Assembly (NCBI RefSeq): GCF_029210485.1
Contig: NZ_JARGET010000031.1
Span: 18,964 to 82,963, forward strand
DNA: 64,000 bases
Direction: 5' to 3'
Source of the DNA: Hoeflea sp. YIM 152468
GTDB taxonomy: Bacteria > Pseudomonadota > Alphaproteobacteria > Rhizobiales > Rhizobiaceae
This document shows, in pieces, positions 37,741-48,544 of the stretch (position 1 is the first letter of the stretch; each line of letters begins with the position of its first letter). A model generated the notes under the pieces. The model was not told the DNA's origin. It did not search any database and was given only the letters and a program-made list of their open reading frames with translations. Position numbers and translations under genes: made by a program.

Positions 37741-37831
37741 ATATGAAGAATGCCGAAGCGACGCCGGAAAACCGGCCCAGTCGCGGGGCCAACCCGAACG
37801 GTCGCAGTCGCGAGGAAATGAAGGTTTGAAC

Positions 37832-39256
37832 ATGCAGGTTACCGAAACGCTTGCCGAAGGGCTGAAGCGCGAATTGAAGGTTGTCGTTCCCGCTGCGGAC
37901 ATGGCATCGCAGCTCAACGAGAAACTTGCCGAAGCCAAAAGCAAGATGCAGATCAAGGGCTTTCGCCCGGGCAAGGTGCCGATTTCGCATCTCAAGAAGG
38001 TCTATGGCAAATCGATGATGGCGCAGCTGGTCAATGAGATGATCCAGGAAAAGCCGACCTCGATCCTTTCCGAGCGTGGAGAAAAGGCTGCAACCCAGCC
38101 GGAGATTTCCATGACCGAGGACGAGAAGGAAGCTGATCAGATCCTCAACGGAGCAGCCGATTTCGAATTCACCATCGCTTATGAGGTGATCCCAGCCTTT
38201 GACGTGGCGGACATGTCGAGCATCAAGGTCGTCCGTGAAGTCGTCGATGTGCCGGCGGAAGAAGTCGAGGAGCAGGTGCTTCGGGTGGCGGAAAACAGCC
38301 GCACCTACGAGCCCAAGACCGGCAAGGCTGCCGACGGCGACAAGGTGACGATCGATTACCTGGGCAAGCTTGACGGCGAACCGTTCGAAGGTGGCGCGGA
38401 TCAGGACGCTGAACTTGTCATCGGCTCGAACCGCTTCATCCCTGGCTTTGAAGAACAGCTCGTCGGCCTCAAGGAAGGCGACGAGAAGGTGATCAAGGTC
38501 ACATTCCCGGAAGATTATCAGGCTGCCCATCTTGCCGGCAAGGAAGTGACTTTCGACATCACGGTCAAGGCCATTGCCGCGCCCGGTGAGCTTGAAATCA
38601 ATGACGAACTGGCCAAGACACTGGGGCTTGATTCCGCCGACAAGCTGCGCGAAGTCGTCCAGTCGCAGATCGAAAGCCAGTATGGCCAGATCACCCGCCA
38701 GAAGCTCAAGCGGCAGATTCTCGATCAGCTGGATGAGGCGCACAAGTTCGAATCGCCTTCCAAACTGGTCGATGCGGAATTTGAAAGCATCTGGCGCCAG
38801 ATCAACCAGGAACTGACCGACAACAACAAGACCTTCGAAGACGAAGACACAACCGAAGAGGCTGCGCGCGAAGAGTACCGCACGCTGGCCGAGCGCCGTG
38901 TCCGTCTCGGTCTCGTCCTGTCGAAGATCGGTGAAGAAGCCGGTATTCAGGTCAGCGACGAAGAACTGCAGCGTTCGCTGTTCGAGCAGGTTCGCAAGTT
39001 TCCGGGTCAGGAAAAGGAAATCTACGAGTATTTCCAGAAGACCCCAGGCGCCGTGGCCTCGTTGCGGGCTCCGATCTTTGAGGAAAAGACCGTTGACCAC
39101 ATGCTCACCATCATTGATGTGACGGACAAGCCGGTGAGCAAGGAAGAGCTGATGGCGGATGACGAGGCCGAGGCTTCCGACAAGCCCGAGCCGAAGAAGA
39201 AGAAGGCGCCAGTCAAGAAGAAAGCTGCAAAGAAGGACGATGCGGCTGCCGAATAA
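37832..39256 (+). CDS. tig: Trigger factor, ribosome-associated chaperone and PPIase
   Basis: 474 residues. Ribosome-binding domain with the signature [19 protein letters not shown] (near residues 43-61; FRPGKVP contacts L23), the FKBP-like prolyl isomerase ([20 protein letters not shown] near 170), and a helical C-terminal chaperone part ending in a Lys/Ala-rich tail. ATG at 37832 is preferred over the in-frame TTG two codons upstream. A terminator follows. tig does not have clpP-clpX-lon directly downstream here. Confidence 0.95.
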   Translation: MQVTETLAEGLKRELKVVVPAADMASQLNEKLAEAKSKMQIKGFRPGKVPISHLKKVYGKSMMAQLVNEMIQEKPTSILSERGEKAATQPEISMTEDEKEADQILNGAADFEFTIAYEVIPAFDVADMSSIKVVREVVDVPAEEVEEQVLRVAENSRTYEPKTGKAADGDKVTIDYLGKLDGEPFEGGADQDAELVIGSNRFIPGFEEQLVGLKEGDEKVIKVTFPEDYQAAHLAGKEVTFDITVKAIAAPGELEINDELAKTLGLDSADKLREVVQSQIESQYGQITRQKLKRQILDQLDEAHKFESPSKLVDAEFESIWRQINQELTDNNKTFEDEDTTEEAAREEYRTLAERRVRLGLVLSKIGEEAGIQVSDEELQRSLFEQVRKFPGQEKEIYEYFQKTPGAVASLRAPIFEEKTVDHMLTIIDVTDKPVSKEELMADDEAEASDKPEPKKKKAPVKKKAAKKDDAAAE

Positions 39257-39277
39257 GGCATGCGCGCTTGATGAGAT

Positions 39278-39305
39278 AACGCCGGGGCACTGCTCCGGCG
39301 TTTTT
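39278..39305 (+). terminator. Rho-independent terminator after tig
   Basis: Stem AACGCCGG/CCGGCGTT, 9-base loop, then TTTT, 21 bases past the stop codon. Confidence 0.85.
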
Positions 39306-39378
39306 GATTCTGGAAGATGCGCTGGCCATGCGCCGCCGCAGTGCCGGCCTGGCTGATGCCCGGCCATCTCGCAAACCG

Positions 39379-40242
39379 TCAGATCAGCTTCAGGCCCTTG
39401 AGACTGGCATGGCCGTCCTTGCCGATTATGATGTGGTCATGCACGGTGATGCCCAGCGGCCGGGCGGTGTCGATGATCAGCTTGGTCATTTCAATGTCGG
39501 CGCGCGACGGGGTTGGGTCGCCCGATGGGTGATTATGTACCAGGATGATCGCCGTGGCGGAGAGTTCCAGAGCGCGCTTGACCACCTCGCGTGGATAGAC
39601 AGGCGTGTGGTCCACGGTGCCGGTTTGCTGCACCTCATCGGCAATCAAGGCGTTCTTCTTGTCGAGAAACAGCACCCGGAACTGCTCCCGCGCCTCGAAC
39701 GCCATGGCTGCACGGCAGTACTCGATCACCGAGGACCAGGACGCGAGAACCTGGCGAGCCTTGAGATCACTCTTGAGCATTCGCTGGGCGACCACGCCAA
39801 TCAGTTTGAGATCGGTCGCGACGCTGCTGCCAACACCCTTGATCTCGGTCAACAAATGGGTGGGCGCACCAAGGGTTTCGGGAAGCGATCCGAATCTGGC
39901 GAGCAGAGCCTTGGCGATCGGTTTGGTGTCGCGCCGCGGGATCAGTCTGAACAACAGCAGTTCCAGTACTTCATAGTCTGCGAGCGCGCTGCCGCCGCTG
40001 TCGCGGAAGCGCTGGCGTAACCGGTCGCGGTGACCATGGTAGTGTTCGTCTGGACCGAGCGAGACATCGCGGGGTTCCGTTTCTAGCGCATGGCCCGAAG
40101 TTTTGGTCTGGCGGTTTTCCGCAAAGTAGCTGCGCTCATCCGGAGCCGCCGGATCCGGATCTTTCGGGGCGTTGCCTTCGTCATGCGCGCCATCGCCGGT
40201 CAGGCCTTGTTGTGTCTGACCTGGGCGATGGCGTGGTGTCAT
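39379..40242 (-). CDS. radC: RadC-family JAB-domain protein
   Basis: 287 residues. N-terminal helix-hairpin-helix region ([29 protein letters not shown], then ITEIKGVG-like [12 protein letters not shown]) and C-terminal JAB/MPN+ domain with the metal motif [16 protein letters not shown]. Once linked to DNA repair, its function is now regarded as uncertain; the intact JAMM motif suggests a metallopeptidase-type fold. The first 65 residues are poorly conserved. Its ATG overlaps the end of map (ATGA). Confidence 0.88.
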   Translation of the reverse strand: MTPRHRPGQTQQGLTGDGAHDEGNAPKDPDPAAPDERSYFAENRQTKTSGHALETEPRDVSLGPDEHYHGHRDRLRQRFRDSGGSALADYEVLELLLFRLIPRRDTKPIAKALLARFGSLPETLGAPTHLLTEIKGVGSSVATDLKLIGVVAQRMLKSDLKARQVLASWSSVIEYCRAAMAFEAREQFRVLFLDKKNALIADEVQQTGTVDHTPVYPREVVKRALELSATAIILVHNHPSGDPTPSRADIEMTKLIIDTARPLGITVHDHIIIGKDGHASLKGLKLI

Positions 40243-41066
40243 GCGGGTAAGCCAGGACGATCAAGGCCGGCAGGGGACAGGGTAAAGATCTCGCAGCCGG
40301 TTTCGGTGACGCCGACGGTGTGTTCGTATTGTGCGGTCAGCGAGCGGTCTCGCGTCACGGCCGTCCAGCCATCGGACAGTACCTTGACGTGCGGCCGGCC
40401 CAGATTGATCATTGGCTCGATGGTGAAGATCATGCCGGGGCGCATTTCCGGCCCCTCTTCGGCGCGGCCGTAATGCAGGATGTTGGGCGCATCATGAAAC
40501 AGCTTGCCGACGCCGTGCCCGCAAAAGTCGCGGACCACCGAGCAGCGTTCGGATTCGGCATATTTCTGAATGGCTTCGCCAATGGCGCCGGTGCGCGCGC
40601 CGGGCTTGACAGCAGCGATGCCGAGCATCAGCGAGTTCTGGGTGATTTCGAGCAGCCGCTCGGCGGCACGTTTGATGTCTCCGACCGGATACATGCGGCT
40701 CGAATCGCCATGCCAGCCGTCCACCACGTAGGTCACGTCGATATTGATGATTTCGCCTTCACGCAGCGGCTTGTCGTTGGGAATGCCATGACAGACAACA
40801 TGGTTGATCGAGGTGCAGCAGGATTTGGTGTAGCCGCGATAATTCAAAGTCGCGGGCAGAGCATTGTGGTCCATGCCGAATTCGAACACAAACTTGTCGA
40901 TCTCGTTCGTGGTCACGCCGGGCGCTATGCGCGTGACCAGTTCGTCGAGGCACCGGGCGGTGAGCTGGCATGCCTTGCGCATGCCTTCAAAGCCGTCCGG
41001 GCCATAGAGCCGGATCTGACCGGTGTTTTTCATCGGGGCCGAACTGGCGTCAATGTAGGTAACCAT
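40239..41066 (-). CDS. map: Methionine aminopeptidase, type I
   Basis: 275 residues. Removes the initiator Met. Metal ligands are present: [24 protein letters not shown] (two Asp), [12 protein letters not shown] (His), FTIEPMIN (Glu) and YEHTVGVTE (Glu); the substrate His is in NHVVCHGIP. The N-terminus [15 protein letters not shown] is normal for type I. Middle gene of a probable sfsA-map-radC operon. Confidence 0.95.
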   Translation of the reverse strand: MVTYIDASSAPMKNTGQIRLYGPDGFEGMRKACQLTARCLDELVTRIAPGVTTNEIDKFVFEFGMDHNALPATLNYRGYTKSCCTSINHVVCHGIPNDKPLREGEIINIDVTYVVDGWHGDSSRMYPVGDIKRAAERLLEITQNSLMLGIAAVKPGARTGAIGEAIQKYAESERCSVVRDFCGHGVGKLFHDAPNILHYGRAEEGPEMRPGMIFTIEPMINLGRPHVKVLSDGWTAVTRDRSLTAQYEHTVGVTETGCEIFTLSPAGLDRPGLPA

Positions 41067-41113
41067 GGCAGGCTCGCTTTGTCTTGCTCCGGCAGCTTAC
41101 CACCGGCGCGTCA

Positions 41114-41836
41114 TTACACTAGGCTGTTTAGACCGGATTCCTCAATGGTCACCGTCAATTCAGGGCTGATTTGCTCAGGCGTGATCTTGCACCGTATGGC
41201 GCAGGCTTCAACCCCGCGGCTCATTGCCCGATCGAAAGCGGCTGCATAGGCCGGGTCCCGATCGCGGCACAGGCTGAGCCGGTCGACATCATCCCGCTGG
41301 ATCAGATAGACCATTATAGCCCGGTGTCCAGCCGCGACCATGTCACCGAGCTCCTCCAGGTGCTTGGCGCCGCGTGCGGTGACGCTGTCAGGAAACTCGG
41401 CAAGTCCGGGGCTGCGGCAAAAATGCACATTCTTGACTTCAACATAGGCGGTGCCCCTTTCGCGATCCTCAAGCAGGATATCAATGCGGGAGTTGACGCC
41501 ATATTTCTGCTCGCGGCTGCGTTTTGCGTAAGCGCCGAGCGAGCCAAGCAAGCCCTGATCGATGGCTTCCTCCACCAGCCGGTTGGGGCGGCCGGTGTTG
41601 ATGCCGACGAGTGTGCCGTCGGCCTCGACCAGCTCCAGGGCATGTGCATATTTGCGCGTGGCGGAGACATGGCTGGTCAGATAGCATTTCGAGCCAGGCG
41701 TGGTGAGGCCCCGCATCGAGCCGGTGTTGGGGCACGATCCGGTGATCAGCTCTCCGGATTCAAGCTCTGCATCAAACAGGAAGCGCTTGTAGCGGCGCAG
41801 CAGCGTTGCGGGGATCAGGGGCGGGTCGAATCTCAT
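41114..41836 (-). CDS. sfsA: DNA/RNA nuclease SfsA family protein
   Basis: 240 residues from the ATG at 41836; the frame extends upstream to a TTG at 41872 without supporting conservation. Family motifs: [51 protein letters not shown] and [32 protein letters not shown]. The Asp/Glu/Lys pattern (D-x-n-E-V-K) is nuclease-like. Originally named sugar fermentation stimulation protein; the physiological role is unclear. 47 bases upstream of map. Confidence 0.88.
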   Translation of the reverse strand: MRFDPPLIPATLLRRYKRFLFDAELESGELITGSCPNTGSMRGLTTPGSKCYLTSHVSATRKYAHALELVEADGTLVGINTGRPNRLVEEAIDQGLLGSLGAYAKRSREQKYGVNSRIDILLEDRERGTAYVEVKNVHFCRSPGLAEFPDSVTARGAKHLEELGDMVAAGHRAIMVYLIQRDDVDRLSLCRDRDPAYAAAFDRAMSRGVEACAIRCKITPEQISPELTVTIEESGLNSLV

Positions 41837-41920
41837 CAAGCGGGCGATAACAGGCTTTCCACTCCCTCGCAAACCCGCAGCGGCCGGTTAGCGTCGGCAA
41901 GGAGAGGCTGGCGGTGCCGG

Positions 41921-43756
41921 TCAGACCTTCACCCGGACATAAGACCCCGGCGCATCTTCGATCGGTTTGAGTTTTCTGCCACCCGGCTTGCGTGCCGGCA
42001 CCTCTTCGTCGGAATGGGCGCGAATCCATTGATGCCAGTGCGGCCACCAGGACCCCGGCGTCTCCGTTGCGCCAGCCACCCAGTCTTCGAACTCCGCATT
42101 GAGCGGGCCGTCGGACCAGAACTGGTACTTGCCGGCCGCCGGCGGATTGACGACGCCGGCAATGTGGCCCGATCCGGCCATCACGTAAGTCACGTCACCG
42201 CCAAACAGCTTGCCGCCGATATAGGCCGAACGGGCAGGGGCGATATGATCTTCCCGGGCGGCGAGATTGTAGACCGGAACCTTGATGTCGCCGAGATTCA
42301 GGGTCTTGCCGGCGAGTTCCATCTTGCCCTGGGACAGATTGTTCTCGAGGTAGCAATTGCGCAGATAGTAGGAATGGTTGGCGGCCGGCATTCGGGTCGC
42401 ATCCGAGTTCCAGTAGAGCAGGTCAAACGGCATCGGATCCTTGCCCTTGAGGTAGTTGTTGACGACATAGGGCCAGATCAGATCCGAGGCGCGCAGCATG
42501 TTGAAGGCCGTCGCCATTTTCGATCCGTCGAGATAGCCGTTCTTTTTCATGGCCGCTTCGATCGCGGCAATCTGCGCTTCATCGACAAACACCTTGAGGT
42601 CGCCGGCATAGGTGAAGTCAGTCTGGGTGGTGAAGAATGTGGCGGTGGCGATGCGGGCATCCTTCTCCTGGGCCTGCAGCGCCAGTGTCGCCGCCAGCAA
42701 CGTACCGCCGACGCAGTAGCCGATGACGTTGACCTGACGCTCGTCTGTCGCCTTCTCGATGGTGTCGAGAGCAAACGAAATGCCCTCGCGCGAGTAGGCC
42801 TCCCAGCCCTTTTCGGCGTGCCGCTGATCCGGGTTGACCCAGGAGATGATGAACACCGTGTGGCCTTGCTCGACAGCCCATCTGATGAAGGATTTCTTCG
42901 GATTCAGATCAAGAACGTAGAACTTGTTGATCCAGGGCGGCACGATCAGCAGTGGCCGTTTGAGCACCGACTCGGTTGCGGGGGCATACTGGATGATCTG
43001 ACAGATCTCGTTCTGGGCGACGACCTTGCCTGGCGAGACGGCGATGTTTTCGCCGACCTTGAATTTCGAGGCATCGGATTGCCGCAGTTTGAGTTCACCT
43101 TTGCCGGCTGCGATATCCTCGGCCAGCATATGCATGCCCTTGACGAGGTTTTCGCCGTTGGTGGCAACCATCTCCTTGTACAGTTCGGGATTGGTGGCAA
43201 TGAAATTGGCCGGTGAAAGCGCACTGGTAATCTGGCGGACGTAAAAGGCTGCCTTGTGACGGGTATGGTCATCGAGGCCTTCACTCTCGTCGACGAGCTT
43301 GCTGGCCCAGTCCGACGTGATCAGATAGGCGTTTTTCAGGAACTCGAAAAACGGATTGTCGTCCCAATCGGGATCTGAAAACCGCTTGTCGCTGGTCTTG
43401 ATCCTGGGGCTGTCGTCCTCACCGGACATGCGCTTGACCGATTCGCTCCACATGTCGAAATAGCCGGTCAGCAGACTTGTCTGGGCTTCGATGGCGCGCT
43501 TGGGATCGGAGAGCCAGTATTCGCCGACCTTGGAAAAGGTCTTGACCATGTCGGCCATTGGTTCGGAAACTGTGTCGGCGATTTCGCCTTTTTCGCGCGG
43601 TTCAATCCATGCCGAGGCGGCCTTGCCCAGCTCTTCGAGCATGCGCGCAACATTGCGGGCAAAAGCTTCGGGATTTTTGACAACATAGGCTTCGGCAGGT
43701 GAAGCATCGCCCTCGGAGTTCTTTTTCCCGGCCGTGCTCGTGCCTTTGTCTGCCAT
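41921..43756 (-). CDS. phaC: Class I poly(3-hydroxyalkanoate) synthase
   Basis: 611 residues. N-terminal PhaC domain, then an alpha/beta-hydrolase domain with the synthase box [12 protein letters not shown] (nucleophile Cys in GYCVGG), [12 protein letters not shown] before it, and [17 protein letters not shown] plus [12 protein letters not shown] bearing catalytic Asp and His. Polymerises 3-hydroxyacyl-CoA into PHB-type granules for carbon storage. AAGGAGG precedes the ATG. No phaR, phasin or phaAB genes are adjacent. Confidence 0.93.
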   Translation of the reverse strand: MADKGTSTAGKKNSEGDASPAEAYVVKNPEAFARNVARMLEELGKAASAWIEPREKGEIADTVSEPMADMVKTFSKVGEYWLSDPKRAIEAQTSLLTGYFDMWSESVKRMSGEDDSPRIKTSDKRFSDPDWDDNPFFEFLKNAYLITSDWASKLVDESEGLDDHTRHKAAFYVRQITSALSPANFIATNPELYKEMVATNGENLVKGMHMLAEDIAAGKGELKLRQSDASKFKVGENIAVSPGKVVAQNEICQIIQYAPATESVLKRPLLIVPPWINKFYVLDLNPKKSFIRWAVEQGHTVFIISWVNPDQRHAEKGWEAYSREGISFALDTIEKATDERQVNVIGYCVGGTLLAATLALQAQEKDARIATATFFTTQTDFTYAGDLKVFVDEAQIAAIEAAMKKNGYLDGSKMATAFNMLRASDLIWPYVVNNYLKGKDPMPFDLLYWNSDATRMPAANHSYYLRNCYLENNLSQGKMELAGKTLNLGDIKVPVYNLAAREDHIAPARSAYIGGKLFGGDVTYVMAGSGHIAGVVNPPAAGKYQFWSDGPLNAEFEDWVAGATETPGSWWPHWHQWIRAHSDEEVPARKPGGRKLKPIEDAPGSYVRVKV

Positions 43757-43925
43757 GTTGACGCCTCCTTGTACGTTCCCGAGCTTGCCACCAGCCCTTT
43801 TTCTGCCTTAAAACGGCTTTGTTACAGTGCTTGATGAGCCCTCCAAGCATGCATGCTTTCTTGATACGGACATTTGGTGTCCATGTCATGACCACCAGAT
43901 GGTGGAGACCCGAATATAGGTAATC

Positions 43926-44372
43926 ATGACAGATTTTGTTCGCTTGGCATATGTGACACTTGCCGCACTTTGGGTGGGGGGATGTCAAACCGCGTCGCTC
44001 GAGGATGCCGCGCCGCAGCCGGTTGCGGCACGTGCTGATGTTGCTGCTGACGATTCAAAAATTGTCCGGCGCAATCCGGGCGTTACGTCTCTCATTCCGA
44101 TCGAGAAAACCGAACCGGTCGAGGCCAGGACATTTGTCGTGACAGGCGCCCAGAGATCCGGCGAATACCCGAAACTTGGGCGGCAGCCGCAAGCCGCCAA
44201 CGCACAGCTTTCCAATGCCCAGATCCTTGCAGCCGAGATGGAAATGACGACATTGCTGAAAAGCCGGGCGTCGACACCCGATGCCAGGGCACAGTATGAA
44301 CGCCGGCTTCGCGAATTGCGGGAATTGGCGGCAAGCCATGCCAGTGATACACAGCGGCAAATCGAGAACTAA
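43926..44372 (+). CDS. Small lipoprotein of unknown function
   Basis: 148 residues. A signal peptide ends in the lipobox LWVGGCQTAS, so a lipid-anchored protein is expected. The middle is low-complexity; the C-terminal half is helical and charged (LSNAQILAAEMEMTTLLKSR, AQYERRLRELRELAASHA), probably a coiled coil. No family recognised. Divergent from phaC, upstream of alaC. Confidence 0.6.
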   Translation: MTDFVRLAYVTLAALWVGGCQTASLEDAAPQPVAARADVAADDSKIVRRNPGVTSLIPIEKTEPVEARTFVVTGAQRSGEYPKLGRQPQAANAQLSNAQILAAEMEMTTLLKSRASTPDARAQYERRLRELRELAASHASDTQRQIEN

Positions 44373-44442
44373 CTCTTGCCTTCGGGCCGGATTGGATGCA
44401 AACCCGTGATATCAGGGCGACACCGAGAAGCCCGTAGTTGTA

Positions 44443-45672
44443 GTGGATTCCATGGAAGAATTTCATAAAGTTCGCCGTCTTCCGCCCTATGTGTTCGAGC
44501 AGGTGAACCGTTTAAAAGCCTCGGCACGGGCGGGTGGCGCCGACATTATCGATTTGGGAATGGGCAACCCGGATCTGCCGACGCCCACAGCGATCGTCGA
44601 CAAATTGTGCGAAGCTGTGAGAGACCCGCGCACCCACCGCTATTCGACGTCGCGAGGCATTCCCGGGCTGCGGCGGGCTCAGGCATTTTATTACCAGCGG
44701 CGGTTTGGGGTAAAACTCAATCCCGAGACCCAGGTTATTGCCACGCTTGGCTCGAAGGAAGGCTTTGCCAATATGGCCCAGGCGATCACAGCGCCCGGCG
44801 ATGTGATCTTGTGCCCCAATCCGACCTACCCGATCCACGCCTTCGGTTTCATCATGTCGGGCGGCGTGATCCGCTCGCTTGACGTGGTGCCGGACGACAG
44901 TTTCTTTGCCGCACTTGAGCGGTCTGTGCGGCATTCGATCCCCAAGCCGCTGGCGCTGATACTCAACTACCCGTCCAACCCGACAAGCTATGTCGCCACG
45001 CTGGATTTCTACAAGGACGTCGTCGCCTTTGCCAGGAAGCACGACATTATCGTGTTGTCCGATCTGGCCTATTCGGAAATCTATTTTGACGATGTGCCGC
45101 CGCCGTCGGTGCTGCAGGTTGAAGGCGCCATGGATCTTTGCGTCGAGTTTACCTCGATGTCGAAGACATACTCGATGCCCGGCTGGCGGATGGGATTTGC
45201 CGTCGGCAATGAACGGTTGATTTCCGCGTTGACACGGGTCAAGTCCTACCTCGATTACGGCGCATTTACGCCGATTCAGGTTGCGGCGACCGCGGCTCTG
45301 AACAGTGATGGCGCCGAGATTGCCGAGGTGCGCTCAACCTACAAACGCCGCCGCGATGTGCTTGTCGACAGTTTCGGCAAGGCCGGCTGGGATGTGCCGC
45401 CGCCGGCGGCGACGATGTTTGCCTGGGCGCCGATTCCTCCGCAATTCAAGCACATGGGATCGTTGGAGTTTTCCAAGCTGTTGGTCGAACAGGCGGATGT
45501 TGCGGTTGCGCCCGGAATCGGATTCGGCGAGCATGGCGATGCCCATGTGCGTATTGCGCTGGTCGAAAACGAGCACCGGATTCGCCAGGCTGCGCGCAAT
45601 ATCAAGCGCTTCTTTGCCAATGCTGCCAATGATGGCGGCGACAAAGTGGTGTCTTTGCCCGTCCGGCGTTGA
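44443..45672 (+). CDS. alaC: Alanine-type aminotransferase, AlaC-like
   Basis: 409 residues. Class I/II PLP aminotransferase. The N-terminal VRRLPPYVFEQVNRLKASARAGGADIIDLGMGNPD block, read in parts, and HRYSTSRGIPGLRRA, NYPSNPTSYVA, DLAYSEIYFDD, the PLP lysine in SMSKTYSMPGWRMGF and SYLDYGAFTPIQVAA closely follow E. coli AlaC (glutamate-pyruvate transaminase). Rhizobial copies are often annotated as LL-diaminopimelate aminotransferase. GTG at 44443 or ATG at 44452 may be the start. Next to hom, which suggests an amino-acid-synthesis cluster. Confidence 0.83.
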   Translation: MDSMEEFHKVRRLPPYVFEQVNRLKASARAGGADIIDLGMGNPDLPTPTAIVDKLCEAVRDPRTHRYSTSRGIPGLRRAQAFYYQRRFGVKLNPETQVIATLGSKEGFANMAQAITAPGDVILCPNPTYPIHAFGFIMSGGVIRSLDVVPDDSFFAALERSVRHSIPKPLALILNYPSNPTSYVATLDFYKDVVAFARKHDIIVLSDLAYSEIYFDDVPPPSVLQVEGAMDLCVEFTSMSKTYSMPGWRMGFAVGNERLISALTRVKSYLDYGAFTPIQVAATAALNSDGAEIAEVRSTYKRRRDVLVDSFGKAGWDVPPPAATMFAWAPIPPQFKHMGSLEFSKLLVEQADVAVAPGIGFGEHGDAHVRIALVENEHRIRQAARNIKRFFANAANDGGDKVVSLPVRR

Positions 45673-45759
45673 CCGTCCGCTGTCCCGTCGGTAAACCCGC
45701 CCAGAGTTTCCCAAGTCCGTGCAGCGCTGCGGACGATCCGATACAGGTGGATATTTGAT

Positions 45760-47082
45760 ATGACTGATGCCCTGAAAATAGGCATTGCAGGCCTCGGGAC
45801 CGTTGGCGCGGCGTTGTTTCGCGTAGTCACCGCACGGCACAATCTGCTTTCCGATATTTGCGGGCGTGAAATCGTGATTACGGCGGTCAGTGCACGCGAG
45901 CGGAACCGTGATCGCGGGCTTAACCTCGAGACGGTGACCTGGTACGATGATCCGGTGGTGATGGCGCGTGAGGCCGACATCGATGTTCTGATCGAGTTGA
46001 TCGGCGGCGAGGGCGATCCGGCCTATGCTGCGGCGACAGCAGCATTGACGGCCGGGCGGCACGTGGTGACCGCCAACAAGGCGATGCTCGCCCGGCACGG
46101 TGTCGAACTGGCGCGCCTGGCAGAATCCAACGGCGTGCTTTTGAACTTCGAAGCCGCAGTGGCCGGCGGGATTCCGGTCATCAAGGCGATGCGGGAATCG
46201 CTGACCGGCAATTCTGTTACGCGGATTTACGGCATCCTCAACGGCACCTGCAATTACATTCTGACCCGGATGCAGCGGGACAATATCGGGTTTGCCGAAT
46301 GCCTGGCCGATGCCCAGCGCCTTGGCTATGCCGAGGCCGATCCGGCATTTGACATCGAGGGCGATGACACCGCGCACAAGCTGTCGATTCTGACCAGTCT
46401 GGCCTTCGGCACCGAGATTGCCGCCGACGAGGTCTACATCGAGGGCATCACCAATATTTCGATCGACGATATCCATGCCGCCGATGAGCTGGGTTACCGC
46501 ATCAAGCTGCTTGGGGTTTCGCAACGCACTGCAACGGGCATCGAGCAACGTGTCCATCCGACCATGGTGCCGAAGGGCTCGATGATCGCTCAGGTCGAAG
46601 GCGTGACCAATGCCGTCACCATCGAAGCCGATATTCTTGGCGAGTTGATGCTGTCCGGGCCCGGTGCCGGCGGTGACGCCACCGCCTCGGCGGTTCTGGG
46701 CGACATTGCCGATATTGCCAAGAGCAGGCCGGGCCATCAGCACGCACCGGCATTGGGTCGACCGGCCAGCAAACTCGAACCTTACAAGCGGGCTCAGATC
46801 CAGAGCCATGAGGGTGGTTATTTCATCTCGCTCAAGGTCGACGACAAAGCCGGCGTTTTTGCCTCGATCGCGACCATGATGGCCAAGAACGACATCTCGC
46901 TGGAATCGATCGTTCAGCGCGCCCGCCCATCCGGTGCTGAAGCCGGTCCGCAAACGGTTATCCTCGTCACCTATGCCACGACGGAGTCGCGGGTGCGCGC
47001 GGCGGTTGATGGCATAAGGAATGAGGGCTATCTGTCCGGTGAACCGCAGGTGATCCGGATCGAGCGCACCCGCGAGAACTGA
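45760..47082 (+). CDS. hom: Homoserine dehydrogenase with C-terminal ACT domain
   Basis: 440 residues. Reduces aspartate semialdehyde to homoserine, the branch point to threonine and methionine. N-terminal nucleotide-binding GIAGLGTVGAALF, VTANKAMLARHG, YGILNGTCNYILTRM and the catalytic Lys segment EGDDTAHKLSILTSLAFG. The C-terminal ACT domain (GGYFISLKVDDKAGVFASIATMM) is the usual allosteric site for threonine. No aspartokinase fusion. Confidence 0.94.
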   Translation: MTDALKIGIAGLGTVGAALFRVVTARHNLLSDICGREIVITAVSARERNRDRGLNLETVTWYDDPVVMAREADIDVLIELIGGEGDPAYAAATAALTAGRHVVTANKAMLARHGVELARLAESNGVLLNFEAAVAGGIPVIKAMRESLTGNSVTRIYGILNGTCNYILTRMQRDNIGFAECLADAQRLGYAEADPAFDIEGDDTAHKLSILTSLAFGTEIAADEVYIEGITNISIDDIHAADELGYRIKLLGVSQRTATGIEQRVHPTMVPKGSMIAQVEGVTNAVTIEADILGELMLSGPGAGGDATASAVLGDIADIAKSRPGHQHAPALGRPASKLEPYKRAQIQSHEGGYFISLKVDDKAGVFASIATMMAKNDISLESIVQRARPSGAEAGPQTVILVTYATTESRVRAAVDGIRNEGYLSGEPQVIRIERTREN

Positions 47083-47269
47083 TGCTTCCTGGTATGCGGC
47101 GCGGTGATCCGTCCGGGTGCTGGTCTTCAGGCGCCGGCTTTAATCGATTTAGTTTTGCATCCGGCCAAAATCCTGAATAACAACGCCTTTTTAAGCGGGA
47201 TTGACATTGCTTTGCTGGCTTTTGACGCTGTATGAGCGGCAAGCGAATTACCTCAGGGGAGCTTAGTCC

Positions 47270-48256
47270 ATGTCAGGTACACCGATAGAAACCAGCAGTC
47301 TTGACCGTATTCTCACGTTGGAGATCGCCCGGGTCACCGAGCGTGCAGCGGTTGCCGCAGCCCGGCTTCGGGGCCGGGGCGACGAGATGGCCGCAGATCA
47401 GGTCGCCGTGGATGCCATGCGTCAGGAACTCAACCGGCTGGCTATCGACGGGACGGTGGTGATCGGTGAAGGCGAACGCGATGAAGCGCCGATGCTCTAC
47501 ATCGGCGAGGAAGTGGGCACCCGCGCCGGCGCCAAGCTCGATATCGCCCTCGATCCGCTGGAAGGCACCACGATCTGCGCCAAGAACCTGCCCAATTCCC
47601 TGGCGGTGATCGCGTTCGCGGAAAAAGGCAGCCTGCTTTACGCACCCGATGTCTACATGGAAAAGATCGCCATCGGACCCGGTTATCCGGCCAATACGGT
47701 GTCGCTGGATGCATCCGCATCAGAAAATATCCACGCCGTGGCAGCGGCCAAGGGCGTCTCCGTGAACCAGGTCACCGCCTGTATCCTCGACAGACCGCGC
47801 CACGCGCGGATGATCGAAGAGGTTCGCGCCACCGGGGCTGCCATCCGGCTGATCGGCGACGGTGATGTGGCCGGTGTGATCCACACCACTGACCCGGATG
47901 AAACCGGGATTGATATCTATCTCGGTATTGGCGGCGCGCCTGAAGGGGTGCTCGCCGCCGCAGCGCTGCGGTGCATCGGCGGACAGATGCAGGGCCGGCT
48001 GCAACTCAACACCGAGGAAAAGGTGGCGCGGGCTGCGAAGATGGGTATTTCCGATCCCAACCGCGTCTACACCATGGAAGAGATGGCGCGTGGCGATGTG
48101 TTGTTTGCCGCCACCGGCGTGACCGACGGCAATCTCCTGCAAGGCGTGCGGTTCACGCGCAACGCCATCACCACCCACACCATCGTGATGCGCTCATCAT
48201 CGCGCACAGTCCGCGAAATCAAGGCGCGGCATCAGGATCTCACCAAGTTCGATTGA
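47270..48256 (+). CDS. glpX: Class II fructose-1,6-bisphosphatase
   Basis: 328 residues. GlpX-type, Li+-sensitive metal phosphatase for gluconeogenesis. Motifs: VVIGEGERDEAPMLYIGEEVG (metal-binding Glu), LDIALDPLEGTTICAK and the later GGAPEGVLAAAALRCIGGQMQGRL. GGGAG is a few bases upstream of the ATG. A 187-base gap after hom probably holds its own promoter; a terminator follows. Confidence 0.93.
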   Translation: MSGTPIETSSLDRILTLEIARVTERAAVAAARLRGRGDEMAADQVAVDAMRQELNRLAIDGTVVIGEGERDEAPMLYIGEEVGTRAGAKLDIALDPLEGTTICAKNLPNSLAVIAFAEKGSLLYAPDVYMEKIAIGPGYPANTVSLDASASENIHAVAAAKGVSVNQVTACILDRPRHARMIEEVRATGAAIRLIGDGDVAGVIHTTDPDETGIDIYLGIGGAPEGVLAAAALRCIGGQMQGRLQLNTEEKVARAAKMGISDPNRVYTMEEMARGDVLFAATGVTDGNLLQGVRFTRNAITTHTIVMRSSSRTVREIKARHQDLTKFD

Positions 48257-48286
48257 TCTGCCCGCGCAGCGCGCCCGTTGTGAACC

Positions 48287-48320
48287 AAGGGCCATGCCGT
48301 TGCCGGTGTGGCCCTTTTTT
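48287..48320 (+). terminator. Rho-independent terminator after glpX
   Basis: Stem AAGGGCCA/TGGCCCTT with a 14-base loop followed by TTTT, 30 bases past the stop codon. Confidence 0.85.
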
Positions 48321-48544
48321 CGTGTCGTTTCCGCCGGCGCTGCAGCGCGTCGCATCAAACCGGTTCCGGGTGCCGCGCCTTAGGCTCTTTCTTGATGCAT
48401 GTCGTTGTCGCAAAACCGCTGCACAGTTTTGCGCGACAGGCATTAGTATATCTGTGCTTTGCCGCCCCCGTCGGGATGCGGTATGAGCGTGTCTCCGGCG
48501 CAGCCACACCGGCATGGCGCCTTAGGACGGGTTGATGGGCCAAA

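Noticed and set aside
41171..43216. A 681-codon plus-strand frame opposite sfsA and phaC.
   Set aside because: Shadow of two well-supported minus-strand genes.
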